From NCBI GenBank assembly GCA_017458005.1, contig JAFTGH010000020.1:1-64000 (forward strand): a stretch of 64,000 nucleotides of DNA. Reading direction: 5' to 3'. The notes below the pieces were generated by a model, which was given only the letters and a program-made list of their open reading frames with translations, had not been told where the DNA came from and did no database searches. The translations under genes and the position numbers were made by a program. This DNA comes from Prevotella sp. (GTDB lineage Bacteria > Bacteroidota > Bacteroidia > Bacteroidales > Bacteroidaceae). This document shows, in pieces, positions 34,646-42,902 of this stretch; within the stretch, counting starts at the first letter, position 1; every line of letters begins with the position of its first letter.

Positions 34646-36454
34646 CTAGTCAATAATCCTCACGCCTCCCTTGTCGGCACTTGACACGCTCTGGGCATAG
34701 GCACGCAGTGCCTTGCTGACGGTGCGGTTGCGCTTCAGCGGTTGCTGTGGGCGCGCTGCCAGTTCCTCGTCAGAGAGTTTCACGTTAATCTGACGGTTAG
34801 GAATATCTATCACGATGATGTCACCGTCCTTGATCTTTCCGATATTACCACCTGCGGCAGCCTCCGGGGAGATATGTCCGATAGAGAGTCCACTGGTACC
34901 GCCCGAGAAACGACCGTCGGTAATCAGGGCGCACTCCTTACCCATGTGCATACTCTTAATATAAGAGGTGGGATACAGCATCTCCTGCATACCAGGACCA
35001 CCCTTCGGTCCCTCGTGGGTGATTACCACGCAGTCGCCTTTCTTCACCTTGCCGCCGAGGATTCCCTCGCAGGCATCCTCCTGGGAGTCGAAGCATACGG
35101 CAGGACCCTCGAAGTGCCACAGTGCCTCATCAACACCAGCCGTCTTCACGACACAGCCGTCTTGGGCGATGTTTCCAAAGAGCACCGCTAAGCCACCGTC
35201 CTTCGTATAGGCATGTTCCAGGTCACGGATACAACCGTTGGCACGGTCGGTGTCAAGGGTACCCCACTCCTCGCTCTGACTTCCCATCTTGGTGGAGAAG
35301 CGGTTGCCGGGAGCACTCTGGTAGATACGGTTAGCGTCATAGTCGACACGTCCGTCCGTGATACAATACTTATCCATTGCCTCACCTATCGTCATGCCGT
35401 CTACACGGGGTGCCGACTTATCGATCAGTCCTCCCTTGGAGAGTTCGTGCATGATACCGAGGATACCACCTGCACGGTTACATTCCTGTACACTGTATTT
35501 CTGGGTATTGGGTGCCAACTTACACAGACAAGGGGTCTTGCGACTCAATGCGTCGATATCGTTAATGGTGAACTCCGCACCAGCCTCCTGAGCCACAGCA
35601 AGCAGATGGAGCACCGTATTCGTACTGCCACCCATGGCGATATCCAAGGTCATGGCATTGAGGAAGGCGGAACGGGTAGCGATGTTACGAGGCAATACGC
35701 TCTCATCACCATCCTGATAATAGGCAAAGGCGTTCTTCACAATCTGGCGAGCAGCCTGCTTGAAGAGTTCGATACGATTGGTATGCGTAGCAAGGATGGT
35801 ACCATTACCTGGCAGGGAGAGACCGATAGCCTCCGTCAGCGAGTTCATCGAGTTAGCGGTAAACATACCCGAGCAACTGCCACAGCCAGGACAGGCACAT
35901 GCCTCTATCTGCTGCATCTCCTCGTCAGTTACTGAAGGGTCGGCACCCTTGATCATCGCCGTAATCAGGTCGGCATTCTCGCCACGCCACTTACCAGCCT
36001 CCATCGGTCCGCCAGAACAGAATACCGTAGGGATGTTCAGGCGCATGGATGCCATCAGCATACCTGGCGTCACCTTGTCACAGTTGGAGATACAGATCAT
36101 AGCGTCAGCCTTATGGGCATTCACCATGTACTCCACCGAGTCAGCGATGATGTCACGAGAGGGCAAAGAATACAGCATACCGTCATGTCCCATGGCGATA
36201 CCGTCGTCGATGGCGATGGTATTGAACTCTGCGGCATAACAGCCCATCTTCTCGATTTCCTCACGAACGATCTGACCGATCTCATGCAGATGCGTATGAC
36301 CAGGCACAAACTGGGTGAACGAGTTGACGACGGCAATAATCGGCTTGCCAAACTGCTCTTGCTTCATACCCGTGGCGACCCAGAGCGCACGCGCTCCCGC
36401 CATCCTTCTACCTTCTGTGCATACCGCACTGCGTAATGGATTCTTGTATTGCAT
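34646..36454 (-). CDS. ilvD: Dihydroxy-acid dehydratase
   Basis: 602 residues. Iron-sulfur cysteines occur in [15 protein letters not shown] and [39 protein letters not shown] is the C-terminal signature. It dehydrates the dihydroxy acids to 2-oxo acids. First gene of the leftward unit. The leader of about 75 nt contains a CTCGCTT palindrome. Confidence 0.95.
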   Translation of the reverse strand: MQYKNPLRSAVCTEGRRMAGARALWVATGMKQEQFGKPIIAVVNSFTQFVPGHTHLHEIGQIVREEIEKMGCYAAEFNTIAIDDGIAMGHDGMLYSLPSRDIIADSVEYMVNAHKADAMICISNCDKVTPGMLMASMRLNIPTVFCSGGPMEAGKWRGENADLITAMIKGADPSVTDEEMQQIEACACPGCGSCSGMFTANSMNSLTEAIGLSLPGNGTILATHTNRIELFKQAARQIVKNAFAYYQDGDESVLPRNIATRSAFLNAMTLDIAMGGSTNTVLHLLAVAQEAGAEFTINDIDALSRKTPCLCKLAPNTQKYSVQECNRAGGILGIMHELSKGGLIDKSAPRVDGMTIGEAMDKYCITDGRVDYDANRIYQSAPGNRFSTKMGSQSEEWGTLDTDRANGCIRDLEHAYTKDGGLAVLFGNIAQDGCVVKTAGVDEALWHFEGPAVCFDSQEDACEGILGGKVKKGDCVVITHEGPKGGPGMQEMLYPTSYIKSMHMGKECALITDGRFSGGTSGLSIGHISPEAAAGGNIGKIKDGDIIVIDIPNRQINVKLSDEELAARPQQPLKRNRTVSKALRAYAQSVSSADKGGVRIID

Positions 36455-36466
36455 ATCTGTTTAGTT

Positions 36467-36495
36467 CTTAAGACTCGCTTCGCTCATATAAGCGA
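36467..36495. repeat. Direct repeat, left of the AAA ATPase gene
   Basis: CTTAAGACTCGCTT (36467-36480) and CTCATATAAGCGA (36483-36495) recur as an uninterrupted block at 38114-38140. The block is also an imperfect palindrome (CTCGCTT/AAGCGAG). Confidence 0.65.
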
Positions 36496-36530
36496 GCGGA
36501 GCCCGATTCCTTTTTACCTATAATAGGCTG

Positions 36531-36561
36531 CAAAATTACGCATTTTATCGCTAAATGCCAA
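36531..36561 (-). promoter_or_regulatory. Promoter of the ilvD operon
   Basis: -7 box TAATTTTG (36531-36538) with a TTG (36559-36561) 20 bases upstream on the minus strand. The palindrome at 36467-36495 lies in its leader. Confidence 0.5.
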
Positions 36562-36685
36562 CAAAAAAGCAGATAATTTTAGATTGAAGCGTTCAAACTG
36601 ACTAAATACCTCCCTCAAGTTTACTCAAAAAGGGGGAAACAACGAAATAATTTATGATTTATTTGCTTAATTCAGAAAAACGCAA

Positions 36686-36693
36686 TATCTTTG
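36686..36693 (+). promoter_or_regulatory. -7 box of the AAA ATPase gene
   Basis: TATCTTTG, followed by a leader of about 50 nt to the ATG at 36749. Confidence 0.55.
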
Positions 36694-36748
36694 CACTGCA
36701 AAAAAGGTCGAACAGTTCGACACGATTTGCACTAATAAGAAAGAAACC

Positions 36749-38068
36749 ATGGTTATCAAAAGAGACCGATACATCAAAGATTTACTTAGTAAGCGATGGA
36801 ATGGAAAAGTGAAAATCATCACTGGCATACGTCGCTGTGGTAAGTCATTCCTTCTGTCAACCCTATACAAAGAATATCTGAAGGAAGAAGGCGTTGCCGA
36901 AGAGTGCTTTGTAGAAATTGCATTGGACAGGAATGCAAATGTGAAATACAGGAATCCCAACGAACTGTACGAGTATATACTCAGCCAAACACAGGATACG
37001 AGTAAGCAATATTATGTCTTCATAGACGAGATTCAACTTTCTTATAAGGTGAAGAATGTGGATGTAGACGTAAAGATGGTACCAGAAGAGGACAGGGAAA
37101 TGCTCTATACTACGTTCTATGACATTCTGAATGACTTGATGTCAAGGAACAACCTTGACATCTATGTTACAGGCTCTAACTCAAAGATGCTTTCAAAGGA
37201 TATTGTAACCAATTTCCGCGACCGTGGTTCGGAAATTAGGGTTTATCCACTTTCCTTTGCTGAATACTATTCTGTTGCAGGCTTAGAAAAGGCTGATGCT
37301 CTGGAGGAGTACCTAATGTATGGTGGAATGCCATTGGCTGTCACTGAGAAAGACGAGTCTGAGAAGCGGAAGTATCTAGTAGGTCTGCACAGGAATGTAT
37401 ATATCAAGGACATCGTGGAACGCTATCATTTGAAAGATGACGAAGTGCTGGACGCATTGATAGACTCGCTGTATTCTGCTGTCGGCTCACTGACCAATCC
37501 CCATAATCTTGCAAATGCCGCAGGTACGCTGATGAAGCGCAGCACCTCAGACCACACCATCAAGAACTATCTTGACTATCTGGAGGATGCCTACCTGTTT
37601 GTCAGCACCAAGCGATACGATATAAAGGGGAAACGGTATTTTGAGAATACGCAGAAATATTATGCCATGGACTTAGGACTAAGGAATGCAAAACTGAACT
37701 TCCGCCAGCAGGAGAAGTCCCATTTGATGGAGAACATGATATACCTCGAACTGATACGCAGGGGGTATAGCGTTGACGTGGGTGTGGTGGAAGTCACCCG
37801 GGTAAAGGACGGCAAGAAACAACAATCACAATACGAGGTTGACTTCATCGTCAATACGGGAAATGAAAAAATCTACATCCAGTCGGCACTGAATGTAGAT
37901 ACTAAGGAAAAGCAGGAGCAAGAAACATTCTCACTGAAGAACTCTGGCGATTTTTTCCGCAAGATTGTCATTGTGGACGACAACACAAAACTATGGACAG
38001 ACGAGAACGGCATTATATATATTGGAGTTCTACCATTCCTGTTGGAAGAATCGGGACTTGGCTTTTAA
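36749..38068 (+). CDS. AAA_14 / DUF4143 ATPase
   Basis: 439 residues. AAA_14 domain with Walker A GIRRCGKSFLL and Walker B YYVFIDEIQ, then a DUF4143 domain with a C-terminal nuclease-like segment (YEVDFIVNTGNEKIYIQ). These ATPases are abundant and present in many copies in Bacteroidota and archaea, and their role is not established. The gene is alone, has its own promoter and is flanked by matching short repeats (36467-36495 / 38114-38140; GCGTTCAAACTG at 36589 and 38173), suggesting it arrived as a cassette. Confidence 0.88.
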   Translation: MVIKRDRYIKDLLSKRWNGKVKIITGIRRCGKSFLLSTLYKEYLKEEGVAEECFVEIALDRNANVKYRNPNELYEYILSQTQDTSKQYYVFIDEIQLSYKVKNVDVDVKMVPEEDREMLYTTFYDILNDLMSRNNLDIYVTGSNSKMLSKDIVTNFRDRGSEIRVYPLSFAEYYSVAGLEKADALEEYLMYGGMPLAVTEKDESEKRKYLVGLHRNVYIKDIVERYHLKDDEVLDALIDSLYSAVGSLTNPHNLANAAGTLMKRSTSDHTIKNYLDYLEDAYLFVSTKRYDIKGKRYFENTQKYYAMDLGLRNAKLNFRQQEKSHLMENMIYLELIRRGYSVDVGVVEVTRVKDGKKQQSQYEVDFIVNTGNEKIYIQSALNVDTKEKQEQETFSLKNSGDFFRKIVIVDDNTKLWTDENGIIYIGVLPFLLEESGLGF

Positions 38069-38113
38069 CGCCCATTCCCCTCTGACTTTGAATAAGATTC
38101 ATAAGAGTTGGGG

Positions 38114-38140
38114 CTTAAGACTCGCTTCTCATATAAGCGA
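38114..38140. repeat. Direct repeat, right of the AAA ATPase gene
   Basis: Second copy of the block at 36467-36495, with a two-base deletion in the middle. Confidence 0.65.
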
Positions 38141-38251
38141 CTTCGCCGATGCCCCACAAGGGGTGTTCTGATGCGTTCAAACTGGTCGTTTGTGACTTAC
38201 AAACGGGGAGGATGTAAGCCACAAACACCTTGAAAGAAAGAGCCTCAAATC

Positions 38252-38382
38252 ATTCCCATGCTTGGAAAGAGCATTCCGGATGCCTCGGAACACTCTTTCC
38301 AATATCTCGAAAAGGTAGTTTCAAGGCATTGGGAACAACTCTCCAGATATCCGGAAGAGTTATTCCAAATATCGGAATAATC
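38252..38382. repeat. Six-unit array of palindromic 21-23 bp repeats
   Basis: Units begin near 38252, 38273, 38296, 38319, 38341 and 38362. Each has a TTCC-type left half and GGAA-type right half about ten bases apart (clearest: TCCAGATATCCGGA and TTCCAAATATCGGAA). Diverged, so likely old. Confidence 0.6.
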
Positions 38383-38401
38383 AATTTCTGACTGAAAGGC
38401 A

Positions 38402-38444
38402 ATCAGTCGGTAACTGACCACCCTTCTGTTACCGACTGATTTTT
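38402..38444 (+). terminator. Perfect 13-bp hairpin with T tail
   Basis: ATCAGTCGGTAAC (38402-38414) and GTTACCGACTGAT (38428-38440) are exactly complementary, loop 13 nt, followed by TTTTT. It would terminate rightward transcription from the AAA ATPase gene. Confidence 0.6.
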
Positions 38445-38518
38445 AAAGAATTCGAAAAAACTACTCCCCTACTCCCGTCACGTGCCTCAATCCCCGATAA
38501 ATAAAGGGCTCAAGGCAC

Positions 38519-38653
38519 GGGAGTAGTTGCTACAACTACTCCCGTACTACTCCCTTTTTACCATTCATTCGAAAACGGGAGAAGGACGGGAGTAGTAGAT
38601 TCTTCTACTCCCGTCCTGAAATGCCCTGTACATCGGCATTTCAGAAGGAAAAG
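38519..38653. repeat. Cluster of CTACTCCCGT palindromes
   Basis: Perfect inverted repeats: GGGAGTAGTTG/CAACTACTCCC (38519-38543), GGACGGGAGTAG/CTACTCCCGTCC (38584-38616) and TGAAATGCC/GGCATTTCA (38617-38653). Further CTACTCCC copies lie at 38461-38478 and 38545-38553. Confidence 0.65.
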
Positions 38654-39090
38654 GGAGTATGGGAGTAGATTTTTCAAAATCCTTTTTTGTGCGACATTTT
38701 ATGAAGGTACGGCCTCCTCGCCACGAAGCCCGTACCTTCGAGGGGAGGATGTGCCACCTCCGAGGGGCGAAGGTACGGCCTCCGAAGGGAGGAGGTGCCG
38801 CCTTCATAAAAGGGTGCAAGGTTTTTGTCTTTTCATTGCTGTTAAGCGACATAAAAAATCACAAACATCACCACTAATATCACTCCTAACCATCTGATAA
38901 TCAAGACAAGTGTTGTTTGTGATGTTTTTTTGCAAGAAAAAACAATATTGGGGCAGTGAACAAAAAAGGGCAGGAGCATATATACTCCTACCCATAAGTA
39001 ATGATTGTATGAGAGTGGATCACTAGAACCGCCTCGCTGTTTTTGTAGCCTTACCTAAGAGCACCATTTCCCCATCTTTCCTTAAATACA

Positions 39091-40854
39091 TTATCTAAGT
39101 TTTATATCCTGCCAATTATTCATAAGTTTTAATGAAGGAATGACTGTGGGTGTCTGTATCTTTCCGTTGTTCTCTCTAACACTAGTCTGTTTTACATTTT
39201 TTATAACAAAGTCTGACAGGCTACTGATTGTTGTATTGCCCTTCGTTTCTTGCAGATGCTTCAAAAGCCAGTATGTAAACATACCATGTCCGTGCTTCCT
39301 ATCTGAATAGGCAGTCTCATTTCCCTGTGAGGCAGAAAACACCAACATGTTACCGTCTGGTATTGTATTACGAGGCTTAATAGCCACACCACGAGCCTCA
39401 GCAAGCATTTTACCATCACGCTTAGAGCCACTGAAACATGCGTCCAGAAAAACCATAGTCATTTGTGATGGCGCTGATGATAACTCGTCGTAAAACTCTG
39501 TCAAACTGTAGCCACTCTTGCTTTCGGTAGCAAAGCCATCAGTTGGTAGCAAATATGGTGTTCTATTACCCTCATCTGGTACACCATGACCAGCATAAAA
39601 AATAATAGCCTTAGCCTCGCCGTCATACGCTTTCAATGTATTTACTAATGCTAGGACATCGTGCCGCATACGATTTAATCCAGCATCTTGAAGGAGGGTC
39701 ACGTTATTGTTTGGCAACCCTAATGTCTTCTTACAGTATTCTGCGAAAATTTTGGCATCGTTTCCTGCAAATGGTACAGATTGTTCATGCTCATAGTTCT
39801 CATTACCGATAACAAGGGCAAAAGTCAATTCATTATCCTGTTTCGTTTGAGGAATGTTTTTGTCCACAGCATTATCAATAATAGCAGACTTCTTCTGTTC
39901 TTCTACCACTGCTAGGTTGATATCAAGAGGGGGTAACTCAAACAGATAGTCAGTTCCTCCCTGCCCTGCATAGTTCGTTGTGCTGGAATAAGTTTTATCG
40001 TTCAATTTGAACTTACAACTAACAATAGCCAGAGTATCATTCATCACGCCAAATTCAGGCAACACTTCCACCTTGCTATAATTTGCTCTAAACTCGTTGG
40101 CATCTTCCTTAGGTACACTTGCATACAATTCACCATAGAAAACGGTTGGGATAGTAAAAACACCGTATTCACTATCATAAGTAGTGAGACTAGTAGAAAT
40201 GTTCTTTGGTTTATATAATGCCACATATTCCTTCTTCAAATCTTCTTCAAAGTCATGCAACCTCTTTCTACGATTCTCTTCCGTCACTCGACTTTTATAT
40301 TGTTCTACAGTCTCGTAGTTCTTTTTTGTCTGCCAAAGTTGCATGCGAGTTCTGAGAATGTTTTCCGCATAGGTGCTGAAATTAGGCGTTTGAGGCTTTT
40401 TCACCTGACTCAGCGCATCTTTGTCCCCCATAGATTTTTTATACTCGATATAAGGACCTACATTACCGTCAATATCTCTCAATTTGTCGCAACCTGTAAA
40501 CGCTCCTTTTTCAATGGAGTAAAATCCCATCGGAAAAGATAATCGAACCAGTTCAGAACAGCCCCGGAATGCGCCCGATTTAATTACCCGAATTGACTTT
40601 GGCAAGACAATGCTCTTGATATTTTCATTCTTCTTAAAGTACGCTTCATTGACTTGAACCACAAGATAGTTTTTATTGCCTACCGCAATGGTTTCCAATA
40701 TTGTCACATCGCCTTTTGCCTGTATGGTTAGTGTTGCTGTAGTTGTACCAATGCCAACTTCATACTGAACACCATTAATGGTTTGTCGTTTAGCGTAAAT
40801 ATTCAAAGATAATGTAAAGAGCAATAGCAGTATAAGATATAGGTTTTTCATCAC
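39091..40854 (-). CDS. Exported LRR-caspase (peptidase C14) protein
   Basis: 587 residues. Signal peptide ending NIYA; a short BspA-type LRR region (about 80-140: SIRVIKSGAFRGCSELVRL, GAFTGCDKLRDI); a central region with charged helices; and a C-terminal caspase domain (from about 325, FALVIGNENYEHE) with the His in IIFYAGHG and the Cys in VFLDACFSGS. A Cys-His protease of caspase/metacaspase fold located in the envelope. It follows a beta-barrel gene by 18 bases. Its substrate is unknown; bacterial homologues are mostly uncharacterised. Confidence 0.88.
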   Translation of the reverse strand: MMKNLYLILLLLFTLSLNIYAKRQTINGVQYEVGIGTTTATLTIQAKGDVTILETIAVGNKNYLVVQVNEAYFKKNENIKSIVLPKSIRVIKSGAFRGCSELVRLSFPMGFYSIEKGAFTGCDKLRDIDGNVGPYIEYKKSMGDKDALSQVKKPQTPNFSTYAENILRTRMQLWQTKKNYETVEQYKSRVTEENRRKRLHDFEEDLKKEYVALYKPKNISTSLTTYDSEYGVFTIPTVFYGELYASVPKEDANEFRANYSKVEVLPEFGVMNDTLAIVSCKFKLNDKTYSSTTNYAGQGGTDYLFELPPLDINLAVVEEQKKSAIIDNAVDKNIPQTKQDNELTFALVIGNENYEHEQSVPFAGNDAKIFAEYCKKTLGLPNNNVTLLQDAGLNRMRHDVLALVNTLKAYDGEAKAIIFYAGHGVPDEGNRTPYLLPTDGFATESKSGYSLTEFYDELSSAPSQMTMVFLDACFSGSKRDGKMLAEARGVAIKPRNTIPDGNMLVFSASQGNETAYSDRKHGHGMFTYWLLKHLQETKGNTTISSLSDFVIKNVKQTSVRENNGKIQTPTVIPSLKLMNNWQDIKLR

Positions 40855-40872
40855 TAATTATACTGAAAAGTT

Positions 40873-41514
40873 TTAGAAATCATAACCAACAGAAATCGCT
40901 ATATTAGAAGTTTTCTCACCTTCTTTTTTGTGAAAGCCCATCTCATATCTTGCACCTAAATAGAACTTTTTTACGCTTATACCAGCACCAACAATAGCCC
41001 CCCAATCAAATCTAGAACCAACCTCAATACCATCTTCTTTAGGAAATATGTATGCTGCATAACCACCTGCTTTCACCTGAATATGAATATTATTAGAAAG
41101 ATAGAACCTACAAAGTGCTAGGACTGGCAACATAACATAGTCCTTTTGGATTGTATATTCATAAGTATCATAATAATGAGTTGGAATATTATCTATATAC
41201 TCCTCACGATTAGAACTTTCTGTTATTGTACAATGTTGTTGACTATACATTAATCCTGTTTGAATGGCAAAACTTTTAATAATATTGATATCAGCATTGA
41301 TTCCTGCGTGAAATCCCATACCCATTTTGGTACTATAACTATAACTATAACTATAACCTTCGGGAGTATTGGTTGATGAAAGGTTTACACCTGCTCTGAT
41401 ACCAAATGTTACTCGTTTGTCCGGTTTTGCATTATCCCACGTCTGCGCAAAATTATTCACACTACATACAGCAGCAATAAAAAGCAAAGCGATCTTTTTC
41501 ATATTATTAGTCAA
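40873..41514 (-). CDS. Outer-membrane beta-barrel protein (PorT-like)
   Basis: 213 residues with a signal peptide ending NNFAQ and alternating strands typical of the small OMP_b-brl_2/PorT-like barrels (FGIRAGVNLSST, FAIQTGLMYSQQ, ending ISVGYDF). Residues around 55-62 read SYSYSYS, encoded by tandem ACTATA hexamers. It is first of a two-gene unit with the LRR-caspase and follows a structured leader. Function unknown; a membrane partner of the caspase is possible. Confidence 0.82.
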   Translation of the reverse strand: MTNNMKKIALLFIAAVCSVNNFAQTWDNAKPDKRVTFGIRAGVNLSSTNTPEGYSYSYSYSTKMGMGFHAGINADINIIKSFAIQTGLMYSQQHCTITESSNREEYIDNIPTHYYDTYEYTIQKDYVMLPVLALCRFYLSNNIHIQVKAGGYAAYIFPKEDGIEVGSRFDWGAIVGAGISVKKFYLGARYEMGFHKKEGEKTSNIAISVGYDF

Positions 41515-41583
41515 ATAAAGTTGCCTATAAACACCTCAAATTCGGCATTCATTATTGTTTTAGGTAACTTATGATACAAAAAA

Positions 41584-41852
41584 GGCGCAGGTGTCTGTTC
41601 TTTTGCCCATCCAGGAATCGTAGGCTCTCGCATTGCCCTCTCTACACAGGATAGACAACGCAGTTAGCCCACGCCAGCACGAACTATATATTATATTAAG
41701 GTATATAGAAACGCACCACGTAGACGCCTCGCTGTCATCTGTCTGTTGTAGAGATAGGAATTTGCGAGATTCACGATTCACAACGACAGACGTTCGAAAA
41801 CGTCTTTCTCATATATAAGACCGCCCGCTTTACCCCTTAAGGCTAACAAGCG
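41584..41852 (-). ncRNA. Structured leader RNA, copy 2
   Basis: Read on the minus strand, GGCGTGGG (41668-41675) pairs with CCTGCGCC (41584-41591) through eight pairs including two G-U, directly followed by a run of T. The -7 box lies about 185 nt upstream of the first arm, as in copy 1 (1661-1918). Gene start is about 70 nt further down. Confidence 0.45.
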
Positions 41853-41858
41853 ATGCTG

Positions 41859-41866
41859 CAAAGATA
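41859..41866 (-). promoter_or_regulatory. -7 box of the barrel-caspase leader
   Basis: TATCTTTG on the minus strand, giving a leader of about 340 nt before the ATG at 41514. Confidence 0.55.
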
Positions 41867-41920
41867 GCGATTATTTTTGAAACAAAGAAGAAAAAGGGGG
41901 AAATATTTGGAGGTGTCATA

Positions 41921-41952
41921 TAAGTCACCTAAACTTTATATGCTGTCTTCTG
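41921..41952 (-). pseudogene. Scar of an hsdS 5' end
   Basis: Aligns with 45577-45608 (hsdS start and its upstream bases) at 28 of 31 positions with one gap: AGTCACCTAAAC, TTT, TATGCTGTC and TCTG are shared. Read leftward it resembles TAYK-LGD with a frameshift. It lies just outside the 80-bp repeat. Confidence 0.5.
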
Positions 41953-42001
41953 TTTTATTTTCAAAGATTTCAGGGAAGATGAACGGGAATTGTACCATGT
42001 C

Positions 42002-42081
42002 GAGTGGTCGAAGACTGGAAAGCATCCATGATGACAGTAGGACGATGATTCTGGAAGGCGCCTAAGCGATAATGTCTATCG
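42002..42081. repeat. 80-bp direct repeat, left copy (GH53 3'-end fragment)
   Basis: Matches 47063-47142 at 77 of 80 positions in the same orientation. It corresponds to the last 26 or so codons of the GH53 gene but lacks that gene's stop codon and runs on for ten different codons to a TGA. Bounds the restriction-relic island on the left. Confidence 0.85.
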
Positions 42082-42166
42082 CCTCACCCTTAACATAATC
42101 ATACCCTTGTTCCTGCAACAGGGCGATGATAGACTGTTCTAATTGGCTTTCATTGAAGCATGACAT
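42062..42166 (-). pseudogene. hsdR: hsdR N-terminal stub (type I restriction subunit)
   Basis: 34 codons from the ATG at 42164-42166. The sequence MSCFNESQLEQSIIALLQEQ followed by GYDYVKGEA is the N-terminus typical of type I HsdR subunits, which are normally about 1,000 residues. After that the frame runs into the 80-bp GH53 repeat and stops (DIIA). Only six bases separate it from rloB, the usual rlo-hsdR order. Clearly truncated; the motor and nuclease domains are absent from the window. Confidence 0.75.
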
Positions 42167-42171
42167 AGGCG

Positions 42172-42900
42172 TTATCTCTCTTTAAATGCTTTATAAACAT
42201 AGGAATAAGACTTGCTCTCCAAGACACCATCAGCGACTGCGGCATTAATATTGTCTTCTGCCCGCTGAATAGCTAATTCCAACTTTCCATTATTACACAA
42301 TTCTATCACCCAATTAGGCGAAACAACATATTTCTTGTCTTTTAACAGGTTCAGTATCTTCTTATTTGTATTAGGGAAATATGGCAGCATGTGTGGAGAT
42401 AATAATCGTTGCATTTTTGTTCCACAACTTTTAATCAGATCCGTACAATCCTCAAAGTGAAGTAAGAACCAATATTCGATGCTTGGCATACTTGGACACA
42501 AGACTACAATTCCACTATCAATTTCTTGCTTCAGATTATCTTCAAATGCTTTGTGCTTATCTTTATTTGTTTCATTACAGAAAAGCGTATCTAAATCGAA
42601 GACACAAAAGATCTTTGCACCAGCATTGTTTTTAATGATGTCTTTTATTCTTTCAGGGAATATTTCTGTATAACTTGCTTCGTTGCCAAAATATTTTGGG
42701 AAGATGTTGAACTTATAGTCTGTCGTGTCATTGATATGTGTGAAGTAATAGCGTTCAGTATTCGTACCACCGCTAATAAGAAATGGATACAGTGGTCCCA
42801 TATCCCTTGTTCCTTCATCCTCTTCAGGCGAAGGAGCAGGTACAGCCTCAAAGTATGGTTGCTGTTGTTCAACGACCTCTGCTAATTCTCTTTCTTCCAT
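42172..42900 (-). CDS. rloB: RloB/AbiLii-like protein
   Basis: 242 residues. The RloB domain starts near residue 37: FLISGGTNTERYYF, then VFDLDTLFC with the D-x-D of Toprim-like folds, and PSIEYWFLLHFEDC. RloB proteins pair with an AAA ATPase and are linked to type I restriction loci; the AbiL phage-abortive system is a relative. The usual first Glu of the EGxxTE motif reads Gly here, so catalysis is uncertain. Starts three bases after rloA. A short acidic N-terminal extension precedes the domain. Confidence 0.8.
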   Translation of the reverse strand: MEERELAEVVEQQQPYFEAVPAPSPEEDEGTRDMGPLYPFLISGGTNTERYYFTHINDTTDYKFNIFPKYFGNEASYTEIFPERIKDIIKNNAGAKIFCVFDLDTLFCNETNKDKHKAFEDNLKQEIDSGIVVLCPSMPSIEYWFLLHFEDCTDLIKSCGTKMQRLLSPHMLPYFPNTNKKILNLLKDKKYVVSPNWVIELCNNGKLELAIQRAEDNINAAVADGVLESKSYSYVYKAFKER

Positions 42901-42902
42901 AG

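Larger units (their letters stand above)
38069..39090. repeat. One-kilobase repeat and palindrome island
   Basis: No credible gene is seen. In order it holds a copy of the flanking repeat (38114-38140), six 21-23 bp TTCC...GGAA units (38252-38382), a perfect 13-bp hairpin with T tail (38402-38444), a cluster of CTACTCCCGT palindromes (38461-38653), a GGTACGGCC/GTGCCACC cluster (38704-38807) and a long-loop ATCACAAACA/TGTTTGTGAT inverted repeat ending in T7 (38856-38933). The open frames across it are repeat-derived. It may be the remains of a mobile element or a graveyard of palindromic repeats. Confidence 0.7.
41515..42061. other. Non-coding gap with leader RNA, hsdS scar and GH53 fragment
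   Basis: No intact gene is seen. From left: the leader of the barrel-caspase unit (about 41515-41852), its -7 box, a 32-bp scar matching the hsdS start (41921-41952), and the first part of an 80-bp copy of the GH53 gene end. Confidence 0.6.

Noticed and set aside
38252..38653. Possible CRISPR array
   Set aside because: Units are diverged, contiguous and palindromic, with no unique spacers of constant length, and there are no cas genes.
38565..38877. Frames across the 38.6-38.9 kb repeats on both strands
   Set aside because: The peptides simply mirror the palindromic repeats and lack conserved features or a ribosome binding site.
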